8,197 nucleotides of DNA from Elusimicrobiota bacterium (lineage in GTDB: Bacteria > Elusimicrobiota > Elusimicrobia > UBA1565), in the NCBI GenBank assembly GCA_003450735.1, contig DMEZ01000016.1:1-8197 (forward strand). The letters run 5' to 3'. This document shows, one piece after another, positions 6,284 through 8,197 of the stretch. The position numbers and the translations under genes are program-made. The number at the start of each line of letters is the position of its first letter. Positions within the stretch are counted from its first letter, which is position 1. The notes below the pieces were generated by a model. It was not told where the DNA came from and did not search any database. It saw only the letters and a list, made by a program, of their open reading frames with translations.

Positions 6284-7137
6284 ATCCCTGCGGCCTCTGC
6301 GGCGGGGGCCTCGAGCCCCTCTTCGAGAAGTTCGGCCATCGCATCGCCCTCTGCCGGGCCTGCGGCACGGCCTCGGTCGACCCTCTGCCCTCGCCCGAGG
6401 ACATCCGCAAGGTCTACACGCTCGACTACTTCAAGGGCAACCGCTCGAAGTTCGGCTACACGGACTACGCGGCTGAGGCGGGGTGCCTTGCGCGCGGCTT
6501 CGCGGCCCGCATCGAGGCCATCCGCTCCTTCGTCCCCAAAGGGCGCATCCTGGACGTGGGCTGCGCGAACGGGTCGTTTTTGGGCGCCTTCGGCCCGGAG
6601 TGGGACAAGCACGGCGTCGAGCTCTCCAGGGAGCTCCTGGAAGACTCGCCCCCGCCGACCGACGTGAAGGTGTTCGTCGGGGACTTCCTGGCCTACCCGG
6701 CAGGTCCCGCCTCCTTCGACGTCGTGACCCTCTTCGATGTGCTCGACCACGTGCGCGACCCGAAGGCCGTCCTGGACAAGGCCGCCGCTCTGCTCAGGCC
6801 CGGCGGGCTCCTCGCCGTCCAGCAGGGCGACCGGAGCTCCCTCTTCGCGCGCCTGCTCGGCCGGCGCTGGCACATCTACATCCCGCCGACCCACCTCTGG
6901 TACTTCTCCAAGGCCGGCCTCATCCGCCTGCTCTCCGAGCGCGGCCTCAAGACCGAGCGCGAGGAGTACGAGCCGCGCTGGGCCACCTTCACGCTCTGTT
7001 TGTTCCGCCTGAGCTACATCCTGCCCTCCTTCCTCGTGGACCCGTTCTACCGCGCGGTGAAGGGCACCTGGCTGGGCGAGCTGGGCGTGCGCTTCAACCT
7101 GCGCGACGTGGTCACGCTCTACGCGGTGAAGTCATGA
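6280..7137 (+). CDS. Class I SAM-dependent methyltransferase with N-terminal zinc knuckle
   Basis: A 285-residue cytoplasmic protein. Residues 1-30 hold two CxxC pairs (C4/C7 and C25/C28), a probable zinc ribbon. A linker with YTLDYFKGNRSKFGYTDY (46-63) follows, of the type often seen between zinc ribbon and methyltransferase in sugar- and natural-product-related enzymes. The Methyltransf_23-like Rossmann domain has motif I ILDVGCANGSFL (90-101), VGDF (133-136), motif II FDVVTLFDVLDHVRDP (146-161) and motif III LLRPGGLLAV (171-180). THLWYFSKAGLIRLL (204-218) is typical of this family. The common LEHV is LDHV here, a conservative change. The start ATG 6280 overlaps the GT2 stop (ATGA) and has no evident Shine-Dalgarno sequence. 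In this operon the likely role is O-, N- or C-methylation of a nucleotide sugar or growing glycan, but lipid or other small-molecule methylation cannot be excluded. Confidence 0.9.
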   Translation: MNPCGLCGGGLEPLFEKFGHRIALCRACGTASVDPLPSPEDIRKVYTLDYFKGNRSKFGYTDYAAEAGCLARGFAARIEAIRSFVPKGRILDVGCANGSFLGAFGPEWDKHGVELSRELLEDSPPPTDVKVFVGDFLAYPAGPASFDVVTLFDVLDHVRDPKAVLDKAAALLRPGGLLAVQQGDRSSLFARLLGRRWHIYIPPTHLWYFSKAGLIRLLSERGLKTEREEYEPRWATFTLCLFRLSYILPSFLVDPFYRAVKGTWLGELGVRFNLRDVVTLYAVKS

Positions 7138-8197
7138 AGAGCCCCTCCCTGCAGGTCCTGGCGTTGGCCCTCCTCACCCTGGGCGCGGGCTTCTGGGGGC
7201 TGGGCTGGACCCTGCCCTCCAAGCAACGGCTGGCCTGGCTCCTTCCGGCCGGGCTCGACAATCCCGAGTTCCATAAGAGCCTGCAGGAAAGCTGGCGGAA
7301 GATGCACGAGAGCCTGGGCGAGAACCTCATGATCGCCTCCCAGGAGCTCACAAGCTTCCAGGGGCTCCAGCAGGTCCCCGGAGGCTGGAAGGAGCCGCCG
7401 CCCCTGCTGGTCAACTGCGTGCGCTCCTTCTACCTGCGCTCCGCCCACGACGACGAGCAGACCTTCCTCATCCTGTTCTCCAAGATGCGCCCCAAACAGC
7501 TCGACTTCAGGCCCCGGATGTACCTCTACGGAGGCGGCTACCTCTATCCCCTCGGGGCGTGGATGGGCGGCTTCGCGCTGCTGGGCGTGGGGCACCTGTC
7601 CCGGGAGCTGACCGCCTATTTCGCCCGCCCGGACTGGCTGGCCGGGCTCTACCTTTCGGGCCGGCTTTTCTCGGTGTTCGCCTGGCTCGGAGTGGTTTTG
7701 CTGGCCTGGCGGCTCGGCCGCCGGCTCATCGGGGAGTGCTGCGGCTTCGGCGCGGCCCTGGTCTGCGCCCTCTCGCCTGGGGCGATGGTGCAGACCCACG
7801 TGATGAAGCAGCACACGCTCTGGCCGCTCTGGGCCCTGGCCTGCTTCGGTGTCTGCCTGCGCATCCTGGAGGGTGGCTCCCAGCACTCGGGCCCCCAGCA
7901 GCCGCGCTGGCTCACCTCCGGTCCTCTGCGCAATTACCTGCTGGCCGGCGCCTTGGCCGGGCTCGCCGCCGGGACGTTCACCCTGGCCGCGCTGGTCTGC
8001 CTGTTCCCCGCTGCGGCGGCCCTTCTACGGGTTTTGCGTCGAGGAGCCGACTGGAAGGTGGAGGCCAAGGGCCTGGCCGCGGCGGCCGCCGCGGCGGTGC
8101 TGGCTTTCTTCGTCGTGAACCCCTACTGGCTCGCAGACATCCCGACCGTGCGCGCCGAGCTGGCGACGCAGGCAGGCTACTCCGCTTTCCACGCCAT
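7134..8197 (+). CDS. GT39-like multi-pass membrane glycosyltransferase (GT-C fold; 3' partial)
   Basis: The frame is open from ATG 7134 to the right edge, giving 354 codons plus two bases. A hydrophobic segment (about 5-25) is followed by roughly 80 polar residues, then HDDE (105-108), the likely acidic catalytic motif of the first outer loop in GT-C enzymes. Next comes a patterned stretch with F125-R-P and YGGGYLYPLGAW (132-143). Further hydrophobic segments lie at about 137-155, 168-192, 203-220, 226-244, 266-300 and 312-330. GRLFSVFAWLGVVLLAWRLG (176-195) and ALSPGAMVQTH (212-222) match the usual GT39/PMT/ArnT layout. Such proteins take a sugar from a polyprenyl phosphate and transfer it outside the cytoplasm, which fits the Alg5-like gene two places upstream. 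The ATG overlaps the methyltransferase stop (ATGA). Full-length relatives are commonly 450-600 residues, so a good part of the C-terminus is missing. The exact family (GT39, GT83 or uncharacterised) is uncertain. Confidence 0.82.
   Translation, partial: MKSPSLQVLALALLTLGAGFWGLGWTLPSKQRLAWLLPAGLDNPEFHKSLQESWRKMHESLGENLMIASQELTSFQGLQQVPGGWKEPPPLLVNCVRSFYLRSAHDDEQTFLILFSKMRPKQLDFRPRMYLYGGGYLYPLGAWMGGFALLGVGHLSRELTAYFARPDWLAGLYLSGRLFSVFAWLGVVLLAWRLGRRLIGECCGFGAALVCALSPGAMVQTHVMKQHTLWPLWALACFGVCLRILEGGSQHSGPQQPRWLTSGPLRNYLLAGALAGLAAGTFTLAALVCLFPAAAALLRVLRRGADWKVEAKGLAAAAAAAVLAFFVVNPYWLADIPTVRAELATQAGYSAFHA
8076..8095. repeat. 20-bp perfect palindrome of G/C only
   Basis: Ten bases (8076-8085) are followed without a gap by their exact reverse complement (8086-8095), made only of G and C with a NotI-type core at 8082-8089. 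It lies in the codons of an alanine run (LAAAAAAAVL) within a membrane segment. Alternating gcc/gcg alanine codons explain much of it, so no function is implied. Confidence 0.6.

Overview
The window is dense, GC-rich bacterial coding DNA (strong G/C preference at third codon positions) with almost no non-coding sequence. It holds seven protein genes: one cut by the left edge, one cut by the right edge and five complete. I see no RNA genes, insertion sequences, CRISPR arrays or phage genes. The sequence alone does not fix the organism. The gene content and base composition would suit a GC-rich, probably Gram-negative environmental bacterium; placement in a phylum such as Elusimicrobiota would be a guess.

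Layout: (1) 1-2355, plus strand: the molybdopterin-binding large subunit of a xanthine dehydrogenase/aldehyde oxidase family hydroxylase, with its N-terminus outside the window. (2) 2352-3410, minus strand: a non-hydrolysing UDP-N-acetylglucosamine 2-epimerase (wecB type). It meets gene 1 tail to tail and the two stop codons share the TTAA at 2352-2355. (3) 3411-3501: a 91-bp divergent promoter region with a good sigma70-like promoter facing right and a -10 octamer, AGTATACT, that is a perfect palindrome. (4) 3502-8197 and beyond, plus strand: a compact five-gene operon of NAD-dependent nucleotide-sugar epimerase/dehydratase, GT4 glycosyltransferase, GT2 glycosyltransferase of the Alg5/DPM1 (polyprenyl-phosphate sugar synthase) type, zinc-knuckle SAM methyltransferase, and a GT39-like multi-pass membrane glycosyltransferase that runs off the right edge. 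Each of the four junctions is a 4-nt start/stop overlap (ATGA or GTGA).

How the genes may work together (inference): the wecB epimerase and the operon's epimerase/dehydratase would make nucleotide-sugar precursors. The GT4 enzyme would transfer a sugar at the cytoplasmic membrane face. The GT2 enzyme would charge a polyprenyl phosphate with a sugar, and the GT39-like protein would use such a lipid-linked sugar on the far side of the membrane. The methyltransferase may cap or decorate the product. This looks like part of a cell-surface glycan or glycolipid locus. The molybdenum hydroxylase is functionally unrelated and probably ends a neighbouring operon. I found no clearly undescribed system. 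The most useful leads are the paired polyprenyl-sugar maker and user, the symmetric divergent promoter, and the enlarged first loop of the GT-C protein.
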